From CBIHLX01 sp966210935 (GTDB lineage Bacteria; Patescibacteriota; Saccharimonadia; Saccharimonadales; Saccharimonadaceae), in NCBI GenBank assembly GCA_966210935.1, contig CBIHLX010000048.1:1-6065 (forward strand): a DNA stretch of 6,065 bases, in the 5' to 3' direction. Under the pieces are notes generated by a model. That model ran no database searches, was not told the DNA's origin, and was given only the letters and a program-made list of their open reading frames with translations. This document shows positions 4,777 through 6,065 of this stretch, piece by piece. Each line of letters starts with the position of its first letter. Position 1 is the stretch's first letter. The translations under genes and the position numbers were made by a program.

Positions 4777-5549
4777 TCACGATTTTAACTCCTTCAAAAA
4801 CAATGGATTTTAGCGCGGATACACCAGGGTATGTTACGCCTGAGCTGCCTTATTTTGCAAAGGAGGCGGCGAGTATTCGATCGACTGTGGCCCGCTACGA
4901 CACCGATACTATCATGAAGCTCATGCATGTGAGTCGTCCGCTCGCGGAGCGCGTCGTGGCTCAATATAACGATCCGGTGGTGCCAAAAGCTGCCTTGTGG
5001 GCGTATCGTGGCGATGTGTTTAAGGGGCTGCAGGCATGGACACTCGACGCGGAGAGCGTTGCTTTTGCTGAAGCGCATGTACTAGTGCCGAGTGCAGTCT
5101 ACGGATTGCTACGGCCATCAGATTTGATTGAACCGTATCGTCTGGAGATGAATGCAAAGCTCAGTATTGATGGCGCAAAAGATCTACATGACTATTGGGG
5201 TGGACGACTTGCAAGCTACGTAGCGGAGCGGCCGGAACTTCACGGCGAGCTTTGTGTGTTGTCGTCCGAGGAGTACTCCCGTGCCCTTGTAGCAAACTTG
5301 CCGAAGAGTGTCGGTGTTGTCACACCGGCTTTTATCGACCGTAAGCCAAATGGACTCGAGGCGCAGGTTCCGATCTATAACAAGATGATGCGCGGCGTTA
5401 TGGCGCGCTGGATTGTCGACAATCAGATCGACATAGCCGCTGATTTAGTGAATTTTAGTGGTCACGGCTACAGCTATAGCCAGGAGCGTAGTCGTACGGG
5501 TCGCCCAGTATTTTTCCGTGGCGAAATGAAGCCGCTTCGCTTCGACTGA
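4773..5549 (+). CDS. yaaA: YaaA family peroxide-stress protein (DUF328)
   Basis: In E. coli, YaaA lowers intracellular free iron during hydrogen peroxide stress and limits Fenton damage to DNA; its biochemical activity is incompletely defined. This 258-residue homologue has the full family length. It shows TPSKTMDF (6-13, matching E. coli SPAKTLDY), RGDVFKGLQA (79-88), SAVYGLLRPSDLIEPYRLEM (107-126), KDLHDYWG (136-143), SSEEYS (164-169), YNKMMRGVMARWIVDN (202-217) and the C-terminal FSGHGYS (228-234). No key block is missing. Its ATG overlaps the stop of the preceding gene (ATGA) with no clear ribosome binding site, indicating translational coupling. It sits with a flavin-domain protein and opposite a glutaredoxin-like gene, consistent with an oxidative-stress context. 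Any OxyR-type control is not evident. Confidence 0.94.
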   Translation: MITILTPSKTMDFSADTPGYVTPELPYFAKEAASIRSTVARYDTDTIMKLMHVSRPLAERVVAQYNDPVVPKAALWAYRGDVFKGLQAWTLDAESVAFAEAHVLVPSAVYGLLRPSDLIEPYRLEMNAKLSIDGAKDLHDYWGGRLASYVAERPELHGELCVLSSEEYSRALVANLPKSVGVVTPAFIDRKPNGLEAQVPIYNKMMRGVMARWIVDNQIDIAADLVNFSGHGYSYSQERSRTGRPVFFRGEMKPLRFD

Positions 5550-5555
5550 TGCGTG

Positions 5556-5564
5556 TGCTATACT
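5556..5564 (+). promoter_or_regulatory. Extended -10 promoter of metK
   Basis: TGC-TATACT is a complete extended -10 (hexamer 5559-5564, five of six). At 17-base spacing the -35 position (TTCGCT, 5536-5541) matches only partly and lies inside the yaaA coding region. The predicted start is 5571, a few bases before the first paired base of the riboswitch, which fits a dedicated riboswitch transcript. Confidence 0.65.
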
Positions 5565-5575
5565 GAGCCGGTAAC

Positions 5576-5683
5576 AAACTAATATCAAGAGCGCGACGAG
5601 GGACTGGCCCGATGACTCGCCGGCAACCTATCTGAAAAGATAAGGTGCCAATTCCAGCCTGAATATTCAGGAAAGATATGTTT
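5576..5683 (+). ncRNA. SAM-I (S-box) riboswitch aptamer
   Basis: This cis-regulatory RNA binds S-adenosylmethionine. The conserved core is plain: ATATCAAGAG, then GAGGGACTGGCCCGATGA, CGGCAACC, and AAGGTGCCAATTCC. P1 pairs 5582-5586 with 5675-5679 and continues through AAAC (5576-5579) with GTTT (5680-5683) past a two-base bulge. P2 uses GCGA (5593-5596) with TCGC (5617-5620), and its upper part uses GGG with CCC (5600-5602 with 5608-5610). P3 has GGCA with TGCC (5622-5625 with 5646-5649), capped by TATCT-GAAA-AGATA. P4 is CCTGA-ATAT-TCAGG (5658-5671). It lies directly upstream of metK, the enzyme that makes the ligand. Confidence 0.95.
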
Positions 5684-5691
5684 CTCTTCGC

Positions 5692-5736
5692 AGAACTCCT
5701 TTCTTGATGCTTCGGGGCAGATAGAGAGGAGTTTTT
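5692..5736 (+). terminator. Riboswitch expression platform: terminator that also masks the metK ribosome binding site
   Basis: AACTCCTTTCT (5694-5704) pairs with AGAGAGGAGTT (5723-5733) in an 11-base-pair stem with one G-U pair. An inner TGC/GCA helix closes a TTCGGG loop, and the stem is followed by T to 5736. The 3' arm contains AGGAG (5727-5731), the metK Shine-Dalgarno, 5 bases before the ATG. The same hairpin could thus stop transcription and block translation. A competing helix pairs 5667-5675 with 5699-5707 (nine pairs, one G-U), which would open this hairpin when SAM is absent. Confidence 0.8.
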
Positions 5737-6065
5737 ATGTCTGCAGAATATACCTACCGAACCGCCGAGAGCGTCTCGCCTGGCCACCCGGATAAAATAT
5801 GTGATCAAATATCGGATGCGATTTTAGACGCACATTTAGTGGAGGATCCGCACGCACGTGTAGCGGTTGATGTGGCGGGTGGCCACGGCACGGTCTTTGT
5901 TACCGGCGAGGTTACTTCGCATGCAAAGCACGTCGATGTGGCAGCGATTGTTAAAAGAATTGCAGGCGATGTTGAAGTGATAAACACTATTGCACCGCAG
6001 AGTCCGGAAATCGCGCATGGTGTCGATACGGGCGGAGCGGGTGACCAGGGGATTATGATCGGGTA
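5737..6065 (+). CDS. metK: S-adenosylmethionine synthetase, N-terminal part (3' end outside window)
   Basis: This enzyme makes S-adenosylmethionine from methionine and ATP in the cytoplasm. The 109 visible residues include SVSPGHPDKICDQISDAILD (12-31, with His17 and Asp19 of the ATP/Mg site), VTGEVTS (55-61, with Glu58, equivalent to the methionine-site Glu), QSPEI (88-92) and the GAGDQG loop (100-105). The segment between Glu58 and the GAGDQG loop is about 18 residues shorter than in E. coli MetK as I recall it. The usual VACE motif reads VAVD, replacing the potassium-ligand Glu with Asp. The start is fixed by AGGAG 5 bases upstream and by the family N-terminus. Expression is controlled by the SAM-I riboswitch in its leader. 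Confidence 0.95.
   Translation, partial: MSAEYTYRTAESVSPGHPDKICDQISDAILDAHLVEDPHARVAVDVAGGHGTVFVTGEVTSHAKHVDVAAIVKRIAGDVEVINTIAPQSPEIAHGVDTGGAGDQGIMIG

Noticed and set aside
4774..5549. Possible TGA recoding, as in Gracilibacteria/SR1
   Set aside because: TGA occurs exactly at expected gene ends (4774-4776, 5547-5549 and the minus-strand stop at 2785-2787), and no in-frame TGA is needed inside any recognised protein.

Overview
The window looks like chromosomal housekeeping and accessory sequence from a small-genome bacterium, most likely a Candidatus Patescibacteria member and probably Saccharibacteria (TM7). This is inferred from compact gene packing, roughly even base composition, the eukaryote/Gram-positive type single-chain glycyl-tRNA synthetase, and several promoters that appear to start transcription at the start codon. 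TGA serves as an ordinary stop in three genes (the two overlapping operon genes and the glutaredoxin-like gene), so the Gracilibacteria/SR1 recoding of TGA to glycine does not apply. The taxon is not proven by the sequence alone.

Layout. Positions 2-418 hold the 3' end of glycyl-tRNA synthetase, followed by a hairpin terminator (498-533). A leaderless-type promoter then drives a histidine phosphatase (590-1201) and an unrecognised beta-rich protein (1220-1729). Tail to tail with these, only 6 bases away, is a PsiE-family membrane protein on the minus strand (1736-2197). A probable plus-strand terminator lies inside its coding region. Divergent from it is a VOC/glyoxalase-fold protein (2326-2700). 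It converges with a glutaredoxin-like CPRC protein on the minus strand (2785-3135), and two strong hairpins separate the two genes.

Across a 230-base divergent intergenic region with a palindrome and a consensus-like promoter lies a three-gene plus-strand operon. It encodes RNase HI fused to a flavin split-barrel (PNPOx-like) domain (3366-4259), an unrecognised, Trp- and Cys-containing protein (4270-4776), and YaaA (4773-5549, ATGA overlap). An extended -10 promoter then starts a leader carrying a SAM-I (S-box) riboswitch and a terminator that also buries the ribosome binding site. It controls metK (5737 onward, cut by the window end).

How the genes may work together: the divergent glutaredoxin and the RNase H-flavin/YaaA operon share a redox and peroxide-stress flavour and an intergenic control region. 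That is an inference from gene content. The SAM riboswitch-metK unit is a self-contained feedback loop on S-adenosylmethionine synthesis. No mobile element, CRISPR array, rRNA or tRNA was seen. The items most worth checking are the RNase H-flavin domain fusion, the compact MetK with its riboswitch, and the recurrent leaderless promoter geometry.
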